Source: Takifugu bimaculatus (taxonomy: Eukaryota > Chordata > Actinopteri > Tetraodontiformes > Tetraodontidae). From it: DNA of 64,000 nucleotides. Positions 1 through 12,202 of the stretch are shown here, in pieces. The stretch lies in assembly GCA_004026145.2 (NCBI GenBank), contig CP034987.1:1239958-1303957 (forward strand), in the 5' to 3' direction. The position numbers and the translations under genes were made by a program. The notes beneath the pieces were generated by a model. The model searched no databases. It had not been told where the DNA came from and worked only from the letters and a program-made list of their open reading frames with translations. Each line of letters begins with the position of its first letter. Position 1 is the first letter of the stretch.

Positions 1-789
1 TGACTATTCGTCCCTGAAGCTCTTCGTCAGCCTGTTTCACACGTTCCACTCCGAGTGGTCTATGTTCTACTCGACCTGGACTTTATGTGCAATAACACTT
101 AGCATCCATAAGCTCCTCAACACTTTTGTTAGCTCCTCAGTGCTTCTTTCAGCACCTCAGCGCCAATGTTAGCGCCTCATTGCTCATATTAACTCCTCAG
201 CGCTCCTGTTAGCTAATCAGTGTACAACACTGAATCTTTTTGACTGACAGAGGTTATAATGTGATTTCATCTAAGTGACGCAGTGCTTCATTCTGATATG
301 ACGCTATATGAGGGGGTGGAGTTATAATCCAAACGCCATGGCCTCAGAGACAGTTCCGGTTAATGGAGGCTGCTGGTGTGTGAGGGCATCTGTCACTTTA
401 TACAATTGTGAGGACATAATTTAATGATTTATGATTAAAGTGTGTGTGTGTATGTGTGTGTGACCACACCGTGGGAGATTTGCAATTATGTATCTCTCTC
501 TCACACACACAAACGCACAGAAAAGAGAAAAGACAAAAGGGGAAAATCCCTCGCACATCAGGTGCTCTGATGTTTGTGGGCGTGGCTTCTGTCCGCACGC
601 GCTGCTCTTTCTTTTGCCATCATTGTCCATCAGCCCCCAGCTCGCCACTCACATAAACGCCATCAGCAGCATTTACAAAGCAATTATAGATGGGAGAATG
701 AGCCGTCATGGCTGATGTCAGGTGACTGGGGGGTGGGGGGGCGTCAGCACCACACGTCAGTAATTACAGCCAGTCTGAAAATGACAGGA
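1..789. other. non-coding start of window
   Basis: I see no supportable exon. Around 118-215 there are about four degenerate copies of a 24-25 base unit containing 'gttagctcctcag'. Short TG and CA stretches lie near 440-515. Open frames here are short and low in complexity. Confidence 0.5.
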
Positions 790-1390
790 TGGATGAGGAG
801 GAAACAACAGGGATGGATGATGGATGATGGATGGATGGATGGATGGGTGGATGGATGGATGGATGGATGATGGTTGGATGGATGATGGATGGATGGATGA
901 TGGATGATGATGGATGGATGGATGGATGGGTGGATGGATGGATGGATGGATGGATGATGGTTGGATGGATGATGGATGGACAGGTGGATGGATGATGGAT
1001 GGATGGTTGGATGGATGATGGATGGATGATGGATGGATAGATGGATGGTTGGATGGATGAAGGATGGATGGTTGGATGGATAGATGGTTGGATGGATGAC
1101 GGATGGATGGATGGTTGGATGGATGGATGGATGGATGGACGGGTGGATGGATAGATGGATGGATGATGGTTGGATGGACGGTTGGATGGATGATGGTTGG
1201 ATGGATGGTTGGATGGATGATGGATGGTTGGATGGATGATGGATGGATGAAGGATGGATGGTTGGATGGATAGATGGTTGGATGGATGATGGATGGATGG
1301 ACGGTTGGATGGACTGTAGATGGTTGATGGATGGATGATGGATGGATGGACGTTGGATGGATGATTGGATGGACAGATGGACCAGAGGAC
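790..1390. repeat. (GGAT)n microsatellite, about 600 bp
   Basis: Long imperfect tandem array of the tetramer GGAT with regular 'gatgatgg' and 'ggttggat' interruptions. The array has few stops, so spurious open frames rich in His, Pro, Ser and Ile appear on the minus strand. A second array of the same motif lies at 56910-57050. Confidence 0.95.
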
Positions 1391-1436
1391 GCTGCAGCAG
1401 AGGACAAAGTTAGTCAAGCTGATTCAGTGGATGGAC

Positions 1437-1625
1437 AGTAAGACAGATGTTGACGTGTCCCTGTCTTAAGACAGATGTTGACGTGTCCCTGTCTTACTGC
1501 TAAGACCGGGACAGTAAGACAGATGTTGATGTGTCCCTGTCTTACTGCTAAGACCAGGACAGTAAGACAGATGTTGACTTGTCCCTGTCTTAAGACAGAT
1601 GTTGACGTGTCCCTGTCCTACTGCT
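1437..1625. repeat. minisatellite built on 'gacagatgttgacgtgtcc'
   Basis: About five copies of a unit containing 'agacagatgttgacgtgtcc' followed by 'ctgtcttaag' or 'ctgtcttactgctaagacc'. Each unit carries short inverted segments (cagtaagacag against ctgtcttac), so single strands could form small hairpins. Open frames across it are repeat artefacts. Confidence 0.85.
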
Positions 1626-3754
1626 CATCCACTGAATCAGGTGTCCCAAATGAAGATGGCTGCTGTGGTCTCGTGTCTACCTGTTGGCGCTGCTGTCGTC
1701 CTACAAACATCATCTCCGATGGTTTTAATCCACATAAACGCAACACGTGACAGTGGACTGAGACAGTGGACTAGTCCTGGGCCGGCCACGAGGCCGCCTC
1801 CCGGTGGGTGGGACTGTGTGATATTTTTAATCACGTGTTTTTAATATTCCGCATCACTCAAAGCGGCGCCACGGTTACTCGCGTCACTTCCGGTTATTAG
1901 AGACGCCGGTGTTTTGAGATATTCCTTAGGAACAGGTATAAACGTCTTGTTTTAGGGTGATGGTGAAGAGGATCGGGTTTGAAGGCAAATGAAGATGGTT
2001 TCTGTTGTTTTTCTGTTAAAAAGTCATCAGTTTTCGGCCACCAGGCCAGTAAATGTGGGATTTTAAAATGTTTGGCTAAAGCTTGGTTGTGTCGGTATTT
2101 CACACGAGCTGTCGTGATTACGCTAATTATAATGTTTGTTTACGTTATTTGCAAGTTTGGAATGTTTCTTTCACGTTGGTCATTGAAGCACTTTAGAAAC
2201 TTCTGATTTTGTGTGTGTTTTAACATCTTTTGAGCTCCTGTAATAATTTAAAGCCCTAATTAATTCTCACTCCAGAGCTCTGAGCTAACTTCCGGTTTGG
2301 CACCGCTAATCTTAAAGAGACTCTTTAATTATGTGGCTAATAGACTTTTTTTGGTGATCTTACAGAGTTTGTGGCATCAATTGATATTAAAAGTTACCGA
2401 AATCATTTGTGGATAGTGTAGATTAGTGTGACGACGTAGGATAAATTGGATCGACCGTTTTTTGTGACTGTTTTCTGCCTCATCTTTTTAAATATTCCCC
2501 TTGTTGATGCAGTAACGCTGTGATTAATACTGTAATTATCTGTATTTCTGAATGAAAGGGAACATGTTTGCGAGGTTTTGATGTTCTTCCCCCAGCAGCA
2601 TTACAACAAACAGCTTCTGCAGCCACCGTCATCTTTGGGGGACATTAAAATACGGATTATGTGGACATCTGAGCTGTGGAGAGTTGATGTTCCTGCTGAC
2701 TCTCCTATAAAAAGTGGGCCCGTGTGGCATCTCTGAAGAACCACGGTGGTTCTGAGCCGCGGGGAACCGTGGATGTGTGCTCTACAACACATGGTGATGT
2801 CCTCACAAGGTTACGCCAACAGTCTGTTATCACGTTCTTGCTCTGTTTGTGTGAATCAAAGGCCCATCAGCCGCGTGCCCGCCAGACTCTGATGGCGTGA
2901 TATAACCAGAGCGGCGCTGGTGAGGCTGTCACAGCCAGACCATGAGTGATGTGGATGGATGACCTTGGGCCGAGCGCTGCGGTAGCTGCTCGCCGTGTTT
3001 GGCGGCCAGCGTGTGACATCAGCATAATGCAGCAGCATCATTTGTGATGAACAAAGAGGCCAGAACACACCAGCGCTGTCAGGGCCGCGCGGCAGGCTGC
3101 GGTCCGGACGGTGCTGCCCCGGCCAGCCTCTGGAGCCTGGGGGAGAACCTTCACGCTTGAGTCTTGCTTTGTAGCTGGTAGAACCAGACAAACGTTCTCA
3201 TAGTGGAGCGTGGAGAGCCTCCCTAGGTGACGCGAAGCTCTTCTGCTGTCCTGATAATCTGGGATTTTGTGACATTCCTGCTGTGTTTTCATAGTTGGCT
3301 TTAATTTCGAGATCTTGGGGCACGTTTGCTCTTCCTTCCTGAAGCTGTTGTTCCTCTGATGGCAGCAGAAGGTCAGGATGCTGCGGGACTCCTGGTTTGT
3401 CAGCGGTTTTTGTGGATTTGCTTCACATGTTCAGCCTCTCTGGTTTTGTAGTTCCCAGAGGACACGAGAGGCAGCTGCTGGTTCCAGGCTGACGCGCTCA
3501 ACACGGAGCCCTTCAGAGAAACGTTCTTCTGTCTGAAACTGAGCGGTCGTCAGGTGATTGGCGGAAATCTGCGAAACAGCCCAGCTGGACCTTTATAGAC
3601 TATAAATGTGGCCGCTGTCGGCGCGTCTCCACGAGAAGGTTCCTGAGGTCTGAGCAGTCGTAGATCTGCTTCTTTCTGCTGCAGTCGTTTCTGTTTGGAT
3701 TCATTTAAGTTTCTGGTCGGTTGATTTAGATCCAGATGAGGATCCAGATGTGTC
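1626..3754. other. non-coding stretch, nothing recognised
   Basis: AT-rich then mixed-composition sequence. No frame shows a conserved domain, and no splice-bounded exon with a recognisable protein was found. Confidence 0.5.
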
Positions 3755-4445
3755 CCCCTGGTGCTCTGTCCTCCTGGTTCTCTGTCCTCCTGGTGCTCTG
3801 TCCTCCTGGTTCTCTGTCCTCCTGGTTCTCTGTCCTCCTGGTTCTCTGTCCTCCTGGTTCTCTGTCCCCCTGGTTCTCTGTCCTCCTGGTTCTCTGTCCC
3901 CCTGGTTCTCTGTCCTCCTGGTTCTCTGTCCCCCTGGTTCTCTGTCCTCCTGTGTCCCCCTGGTTCTCTGTCCCCCTGGTTCTCTCTTCCTGGTTCTCTG
4001 TCCCCCTGGTTCTCTGTCCTCCTGGTTCTCTGTCCCCCTGGTTCTCTGTCCTCCTGTGTCCCCCTGGTTCTCTGTCCCCCTGGTTCTCTCTTCCTGGTTC
4101 TCTGTCTTCCTGGTTCTCTGTCCTCCTGGTTCTCTGTCCCTCTGGTTCTCTGTCCCTCTGGTTCTCTGTCCCTCTGGTTCTCTGTCCCCCTGGTTCTCTC
4201 TTCCTGGTTCTCTGTCTTCCTGGTTCTCTGTCCTCCTGGTTCTCTGTCCCTCTGGTTCTCTGTCCCTCTGGTTCTCTGTCCCTCTGGTTCTCTGTCCCCC
4301 TGGTTCTCTCTTCCTGGTTCTCTGTCCTCCTGGTTCTCTGTCCTCCTGGTTCTCTGTCCCCCTGGTTCTCTCTTCCTGGTTCTCTGTCCTCCTGGTGCTC
4401 TGTCCTCCTGGTGCTCTGTCCCCCTGGTGCTCTGTCCTCCTGTCT
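3755..4445. repeat. 16-bp minisatellite, about 43 copies
   Basis: Tandem array of a 16-base unit of the form 'ctctgtcctcctggtt', with variants tcccc, tccct and tcttc. Because 16 is not a multiple of 3, all three frames read the same 16-residue pattern in turn, which gives several 240-280 residue artefact frames on both strands. The plus strand is almost all pyrimidine plus GG. Confidence 0.95.
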
Positions 4446-5067
4446 CTCCGTTGGTCTTGGGTGGGTGGGCGTGGTGATTTTATCCTCCTGCTCCTTCCTT
4501 TTATCGCCCTGCTGTTTTTTATTTCGACCCTCCTTTCTTCAATGACCACGGGATCTCCGAGAGAACAAATCGACTCGCCTGAATTTATATCATAAAACCT
4601 TTTATTTAAAGTATTTATTAATATTAGATTTGGTGAGAATCATTTTATTGGTTAAATTTGAATTTGATCTGATTTTGTTTCCCTCTGTTGCAGCTCAGTG
4701 GAGGCAGCGTACATCATTACCCAGAATGCAACAGGTGTGAGACGTCCTGCTGAAGTCACCTCTACACCTCATCTATGTTCCGGCCAATCCCCACGTCCTT
4801 CTCTCAGGCGCCATAGCAACCGCACAGATGGAGCCGCCTCCAGCTGCTGCCTGGAGGTGACCAGTCAAGGATTCTGGGTGTGTTGAGTGGACTCGACGCC
4901 CTGCAGCTGCTTTCAGAGAGTTCTGGACCCCAGAACAAACCCGGTTCATCAGTTTGTCATCTGACGGGAAGCAACCTGCTTCTCACCATGTAGCCGCGAC
5001 AACCTGCGGAAACGTTCCTCTGAGCCAGGCTGATTACAACACGCTGAGCTCAGCAGTTGCACCAGGA

Positions 5068-5118
<51 letters not shown>

Positions 5119-5279
5119 CGTGTCAGGTCATTAGCAGCTGCAGAACTTCCTGTTTCATCTTTGAGTTCTGCGTAATCATCGTTTTAATTAACGGCGACGG
5201 CGGCATGAGCCACCCCCTCAACACCCCTCCCACGGCGCCACACAAACCCGAGAGCAATTAGTGACAGTGGACCTAGATG
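4446..5279. other. non-coding stretch with (CA)n tract at about 5070-5115
   Basis: Contains a perfect (CA)n microsatellite of about 45 bases. At 4692 a 'ctctgttgcag' acceptor-like site precedes 'ctcagtggag', which could be the edge of an untranslated exon, but nothing else supports it. Confidence 0.5.
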
Positions 5280-5741
5280 GAGGGTGGACGCGGACAGACC
5301 AGACGATGAAACGACAATAGTAGAAGAAGAAAAGAGCATCGGCCAGTCAGAGGGAGGGGCAGGGGGCGGGGCTACGGAGATGGCGAGACAGGGACAGACC
5401 CCTGGGAGAAGGAGCTGCTGTGGGTTGACTGACAGGTGCTGGAACGCCGTTCTTGGACCGATTGGAGGAACGATTCTCTCCACTATCGTCGGGCATCTGA
5501 GGCCCGAGTGAGACGGCGGCGGAGGCCATCATCTCTGTCCCTGCTGAAACCTTTTTCTCAGAACAAACCTGGGACTTCCTGCCTCGGTGGAGAACTTTCT
5601 CAGCTGTCGTTCCAGTCTGGATGCGTCTCACCTGTCTCACGTTAAAGACGAACACACGGGAGGACTGAAGCTGGACCGCTGACCTGACCTGGATCCACCT
5701 GAGACCAGGTCCATATCAGCTCCTGGGGTCGTCTTCTTTCT
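5280..5741 (+). other. possible 5' untranslated exon with donor at 5742
   Basis: A GC-richer block ends at 'tttct|gtgagtact', a strong splice donor. The first coding exon of the glutamate receptor downstream begins after an acceptor at 12151-12152, so its mRNA must have at least one upstream untranslated exon, and this block is a candidate. No protein is recognisable. The link to the receptor is inference. Confidence 0.25.
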
Positions 5742-6128
5742 GTGAGTACTCCTGGGACTCCTTGAGTCTTTTCTTTGATCTCCTCAGCTTAGCTTGAGCT
5801 GTTTTATCTTCTGTCATCTTGGACTTACAGGGTTCTGGATGTTTAGTCTGTCTTCTTCTATGGTTTGATGTGATTCTCTTTTGTTGAGTTGAATTTCCAC
5901 ATTATTGATCAAATAGTCCTAATACATGCCTAGAAATTCTGGCTCTTTTTTCCTCTATCTGTTGTAGCTGTCATGTTGGCATGTGTCGAGATTAGAAAGA
6001 GTTTTTCTTGTTTAAAATTTATCCAGAAGTTATTTTTGGACTGGTTGATTTCAGAGAACATCTGAGATTTTAGTTAATCTGGAACCTTTAGACAGACTAT
6101 CCATCTTCATTTGCGATGGCATGTCATC

Positions 6129-6170
<42 letters not shown>

Positions 6171-9100
6171 CAGACGCGTGTGCTGCTTAATTTAACCAGT
6201 CTGAGCAGCTACAGCGTCACGCCTCACTGCTGCCCCCATAGGTCAGGCGTGCTATTACACCCAGACAACGCCTGAACAGGTTCAAATGTTTTCAGTTTTT
6301 CTCTTAAGAAGTTCCAATGTACCTGGCAGTAAATCTTCCTCTGTAGATTGGTTAGTCTGATGGTCTCTAATATAGATGACAGACGTAGACTTACTGGCAA
6401 CAGGTGATTCACTGACGGTGCAGGTGAAATCTGAGCCTTGTCGAAGCTCCTGATGGGCTCCAAAACTGGTGGTTTGTTCTTCTCCTTCATCCCTGCTCCT
6501 CTTCACTCGTATGCCCCCTACTCCCTCCCACCTTCGGGACGTGCTGAGCATGATGCTGGACCGGGATGCTGGTGGTTCTGTTTGAGCTGGTGACGGACAG
6601 ATGAGGTGACGTTCTGCGTAGGAAGCGAGAAACAAAGGTTACTCAGCTGCTATGTGATTTGAATTTAGATTTGAACTCACCTCTGAGCTGCTGATATGAG
6701 CTGCAGGACCTCCGGGGTTGATTACAGATGATTGTGTTTGTGTCTGGAGGCTTCGAGAGGAGAGGCGATGAAACTTATCATGTTTAATTCATTTCTAAGG
6801 ACTGATGAGGAGCAGGAATCAAGTCAGAGCTACGGTGTGCTCACCTGCAGGGCTGTGCTACAGCCACAACTGTAGCTACGGGTTTAAGAGGAGACTTGGA
6901 TCCACGTGTGAATGCTGGTTTATTTCAGGAGTTCTGCTCAAGGGACGTTAATGTTGTGAATATGTTAGAAATCTTCCAAATCCCTCCCTCCCTGGAGATT
7001 TGTGGACTCACCCCGTGTGAAGCCCTGTAGGTGAATCCATCCTTAAGACCTCCTGGCTGTGTCCTTGCACCCTTCAGTCCTTTCCTTTACTCGGTAATCG
7101 GGCCATCACAGGCTGACCCGTCTCCTCCCAGAACCTTTAGCCCACCCCTCCAGGTCTGTTGGAGCCCAGCGTGGAGCTGGAGCTCCAGAACATTATTAGC
7201 TGTCTCAGTTCCAGGGAGGGCAGATAAACATTAGGAGCTACTGTCATTGTTCCTCCCCTCATGGGTGCTTCAGGAGGGTTCACAGCCTCCATCAGCCCCT
7301 CAACCTGCTGCTGATTGATAACTGCAGCTCTTGAAGATCTGCTCAGCTCCTTTCATTCTCTGCTGTTTCCTGTTAGATGTAGGAACCAGAGTCATGAGAG
7401 GTGACACTGCTGGATCTGCTGGGAGAGGCAGAGCTTTGGTATTGAGGCTCCAGCCAATAGGCTGTCAGTCCTGATCATCACCAAAGATCTGCTCCAGCCT
7501 TGGCTTCTCTTTATGGTGCACCTCGGTTCTACTGTCCCAACTAACACCTGGAACAACACAGATGTTTTACTCCTCAGATGATCTGAAGACGTGGGCGTGG
7601 GTCACGTGGCGTGAGATGGCGCCCGGTGGTCCTATTTAAGTCCTGATCTTCTTCACGAAGGACTTGATGTGATCCTGTCTGAACCTCTTCAGCATCCTCC
7701 ACACGTATCTCAGCACGCTTTGCCACGGCTGTGGCCAAACACAATCATTGAGAAGGTTTCTGGGAGAATAATCCTGTTAAAAGCAGCTTTCCCAGGGATT
7801 CATGAGCTCCAGAGAAACCAGGTGTCGCTCAGTGATTTAATAGACCTGAATATCAGCAGAAGATCCGCACGGCAGGGATTTATGTGGAGCGCGAGGGAGG
7901 ACCTGCTCACCGACAGACCACAAATATTGAAGAGGGATTGTGGAATATGAACAGGAGCTGTGGAATCTGAACACATGAGAAGATGAATTATGGTCAGCTC
8001 ATCATTCAGCCTTTGTTTTAATGGGGACAGGTTAATGAGGCGACAGCTGCTGTGATTAGGCTGGAGGTTCGAGGTTCGTCTGCACTTCCGCCTCAGTTCT
8101 GTATTTTGTGGCCTTGGCCTCAGTAGATTAACTGAGCTGAACTTGGTCTTCCACAGGCTCAGCCGAGCTCTGCTCTGGTTCTGTTTTTGTCAGAACAAAG
8201 TGCACAAAGGAAGCTTCTGCAGGTGTGACCGCAGCGATGGCAGCCAGGCCTTTGATGCTTTGATCCTCAGAGCTCAGGCGTGTCAGGTAGATGTTGAATC
8301 GTGCTGCGCTGATGTGACTGCACGCCTCCTGAGGGCCCTTCATTCACGCATGGTTGACGTGATTTATGTCTTCATGCAGGAGGTCATGAACCTCAACACG
8401 AGCAGATGTTCTGTGTTCCTGTTGGCTAAAACGTGGCGGTGTCCCATAATATCCCGCTGGCTCAGTTAAACACTGGGAAGCTCCATTAGCAGAGCTCTAT
8501 TAGCGCAGCTCACACACTCTTTTATGATCTCGGCTTTAAACATTTCTCCTCCTTTCCCCATCTGTCCATCAGCAGGGTCCCCATCTGAGCCTGGTCCTTC
8601 TTCTTTCTCTCCTTCATTTTCTCACTTTGATCTTCAACTCCTCAGATTGTTTCTCTTAATTTTTTACTGTTCTTTGCATGATTTTATCTGTTTGAATAAA
8701 TCCAGTATCTGCTCTCTTTTTAATTAACTTTCAGCATTTTCTATTCTTCCCCTCATCTCTCACTTTTATCTTTTTAGCTCATTTCCTCTTAAGTCTTATT
8801 GCCTCCTCCTTTTATCTGGATCAGGTCTTTTATCTTCATTTAACGCTGCCTCCTCTCCCTCTTTCTTCTTCATCATTTCCAGGATTTTCCTCTCGCACTA
8901 AATCCTCCGGTGAGTGTTTTCCTTCTGCTCCTTCACTGAAAACAGCAGTCAGCTGGAAGAGGACTTTATTTTGCATGTTTGGAGATGTTACAGAAGAGAG
9001 AGAATTTTAAGGGAATTATCACTGAATAGTTTAGGACATGGACTGAGCTCTGGTAGGATGATCTGATGGGGGTCTCACCCAGCTCCGGTGTGGCTGAGGG

Positions 9101-10424
9101 GCCGGAGATCTAATGTCTCCTGGTGAACCCAACATGTTTGGGTCTGCCTCCATCTCCTCTGTCCAGAGGTGACTTCAGGTCTGAGCTTTAACAGCAGGAG
9201 GTCCATGTCCAGTTTGTCTGCTGGTCAGGAAAATCCAAGTTCAACAGCTTCCCTGAAGAACGTGGGACGTTGTAAAGGACTGTTTCACACAACTGTTCCA
9301 GAGCTCTGACTGGGCTCTGATGTCAGATCCTGTGAATCACTTTGGTTCTGTCCACAGCCTCCTAAAGGTCAGAAACCCTCTGCTGTCATCCTGTTAGATG
9401 ATGTTGGTACCATTGGCTGTCAGATCCTTCCCACAGTGTTCCTAGAAGCCCGCTGCCCCCTCCTGCTGCCACTGTCAGAAGTTCTAACCGTGCGCTCAGC
9501 CGGGACACTTTAACACACCTGCAGGTGTCACTTTAGTAATCTCAGGTTCCTGTTGGACCTGCAGAGGTGTTGGTTTGGCATCTCCAGCTGTGTGAATGTG
9601 CTGATGGTGTCTGACTCTGATCTCTGCCGCCCCCCGACCCCTCATGTGTGAGGAACAGGTCTAACATCTCGTCTGTCTGTTGCTTAGCGATGGGAAGGCC
9701 GGCGTTGTTGATCTGGCTTCTGCTCCTGCACCTCCATCTGTGATTGGTGAGCACTGAGGGATTGTGGGTAAATGGGTCACCTTTTGTGCTGAAGCATCCT
9801 TTCGTTGTCAGGTAGCTCATCGATCAGGTTGTCATCGTTCCAATTAGTTCCAGAGGAGAGAACATTTGCACCGTTGTACCTGTCAGGTGAATCAGCGCGT
9901 TTTGGTTTCCCCTTATAACGATACTCAAGCAGTACTGAGTCAAACCCCTGGGGAAGGGAGCATCAAAGGACAACAAATGTGACTGAGAAAGCATAAACCA
10001 AGCTAATGTGAGGCTAGCCTGCTAATGCTAACCTAAAAGTTCCCATCTCAAATCGTGACGATGCTCTCTAATGCAGAGCTTTCCTCCTAAAAGGCCTTAA
10101 TCCTGCCCCAGACCTGATCTGATGGTGGTTGGTTGAGCTGAGCTCCTGTCTGTGTGTAGTTGGTGGCCATTGTCGTCTTCTCCGCTTTAGCTGTGATCTT
10201 ATCCCTGAGGTGTTGCCGTGTGTGCTCGACCTGGGAACAAGTTGTACGTTTCCATGGTGACGTGAGGGAGCTGATGTTTACTTGATGTTCCTCCTCAGAG
10301 CGTCTTCAGCTGTTTCTTTGTTCTGTCCTTCACGTCTACACACCCTCCACAAACCGGAGAAGCCTGCTGCTCACAAGTAGACCAGGCAGAAGGTGAAAAG
10401 TGTCACGGCACGTTCTCTCCAGGC
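5742..10424. other. long non-coding stretch, probable intron or intergenic
   Basis: Holds a (CA)n tract at about 6131-6167 and a diverged copy of a dispersed repeat near 8550-8610 (see the copy at 36840). Otherwise it is low-complexity pyrimidine-rich sequence (8600-8900) and ordinary unique sequence. No frame shows a recognisable protein. Confidence 0.5.
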
Positions 10425-10656
10425 GAAGACCAGGGGAGGGTCCAGGCGGAGACCAGGGGAGGGTCCAGGCAGAGACCAGGGGAGGGTCCAGGCAGAGACC
10501 AGGGGAGGGTCCAGGCGGAGACCAGGGGAGGGTCCAGGCGGAGACCAGGGGAGGGTCCAGGCGGAGACCAGGGGAGGGCCCAGGCGGAGACCAGGGGAGG
10601 GCCCAAGCGGAGACCAGGGGAGGGTCCAGGCGAAGACCAGGCAGAGACCAGGGGAG
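10425..10656. repeat. 23-bp minisatellite, about 10 copies
   Basis: Tandem units of the form 'tccaggcggagaccagggg' plus 'aggg', period 23. All frames stay open with a 23-residue super-period rich in Gly, Arg, Gln and Pro. These frames are artefacts of the repeat. Confidence 0.92.
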
Positions 10657-12152
10657 GTTTGATGCTTCCTGTTGCTGACATCGCTGTGGTGCAACAGTCA
10701 GGAAGTCGGGCCGTTTCAGAACCTCAGTGTCCCCATGTTCTGTCCCATCAGACGGGTTTTTTGCTGTTTATGTGGGTTCTGTCCTGTTCTGTCCGTGTCC
10801 CACTGAGACCCTGTAATCAGCCCACAGCGAGCAGAGACGCTCTGAAGATCTCATCTCTCCTCAACCCACCGTCACAAACGCCCCAGAACCGGACCGTTGC
10901 CGCCCACCCCAGAGGAGCGCTGCTGCAGGCGGCCGGTGATCCGACCATTGGCTCTGGTTCCCAGCTGACGGCCCCATCCCCCTACCTCCAGAGGCTTGTG
11001 TGGAGGATTCATATCTGCAGCAGCTCTCCTCCATCTGGGGTCCTGCTCTCTGGTCCCTCGGCTGCTGTTGGCGTCTCCATGTAATGGAGGTGGCGCACTG
11101 TCATGTTGGATCAGGAGACACAAACATTCCAGCTTTCTGCTCTTAAATCTGCAGAACCTGAAGAACAAACACTAGAAGAAGACAGATTCTATTAGATATG
11201 ACCTCCAACCAGCACCCCCCTCCCCCTCCTCCCCCCCTCCTCCCCCATGAGTGCTGACGGAGGACTTCCTGGTTTCCACCTCTGGCTCTCCTTGTTCGTT
11301 GTAGTGTTCTGAGAATCCGAAGGTCACCTTCACCGTGCTGCATCCCCCCCTCCACTCCTCTATCCATCCCTTCATCAAGCAGTTTGGTTTTTTCCTTCTT
11401 TATCGTCATTAGTGAACCTTTAGAATTGGACTGTTTGCCTTTTATTGTGAAGTTGGTGTTGACTTCTGGATGATGTCATCATTTCCTGTTGCTGTTGCAT
11501 TGCAGATTGTGAGCAGCGGCGCCACGTTGGCGCTTATCACACGTGCAGTTTCCACGGGTAGAGACATGTTGCGTGTTGCTAACGAGAGGGATTAGCATGT
11601 AATTATAGCGGTCTTCACTAAGCTGCAGCAGTAAAACAGTCTCATCAGCGACGCTAATATCAGCTCGGCTCCGCCCATGGCGCGGCCATGTGGCCCAAAA
11701 TTCTTATCGTGGCATAAATTTAATCCCCTAACAGTAACTGAGAATATCTAGATATAAATCTATGTGTAAAAATGAATGGGTTATATAGTCCCTTAGACAT
11801 GATCTTATTTTGATAACCTTGTTTTCTATAAATCAAACTAGCTGCAACAAACCGCTCACTTCTTCGGGAACACAGATATAAAGTGGACTGAGGTCCAGTT
11901 CGCTACACAACTCCAGGCTACATCAAATGAGCAAACGGGAGCAACGTTCATCACCTTTGTTTACAGCCAGTCGCTTTCCACTTAATTAGAACATGTTTGC
12001 TTAGTAAACAGCTCAACGAGACACCACAGTCAGAAAACACCGCTGAGCGAGTAGCAAGAGCAGAACGGAACCAATGTTCCATTTAAGGTTGAGCTGAAAG
12101 GGTCAGAAAAGTGACAATGGACAACTAAGCGATGACTCCTCCCGTCCTGCAG
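10657..12152. other. non-coding stretch upstream of the receptor's first coding exon
   Basis: No recognisable exon. A C-rich run lies at 11215-11245. The stretch ends at the acceptor 'cccgtcctgcag' (12151-12152) that precedes the receptor's start exon. Confidence 0.5.
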
Positions 12153-12202
12153 GTGGCGCTACAGGTAGCCAGCAGAACGTTCTCCATGAGGAGCAGTGGA
12201 AG

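Noticed and set aside
757..1417. 216-217 codon minus-strand frames rich in His, Pro, Ser, Ile
   Set aside because: They are translations of the (GGAT)n microsatellite with no stop codons by chance; no non-repeat flanking sequence is conserved.
3701..4595. Long frames on both strands (238-282 codons)
   Set aside because: Products of the 16-bp minisatellite; every frame gives the same pattern and there is no start or splice context.
5284..5511. 75-codon plus-strand frame as a possible small protein
   Set aside because: No recognisable domain, and its position before a strong donor fits an untranslated exon better.
10371..10694. Gly/Arg/Gln-rich and Pro/Leu-rich frames
   Set aside because: Products of the 23-bp minisatellite.
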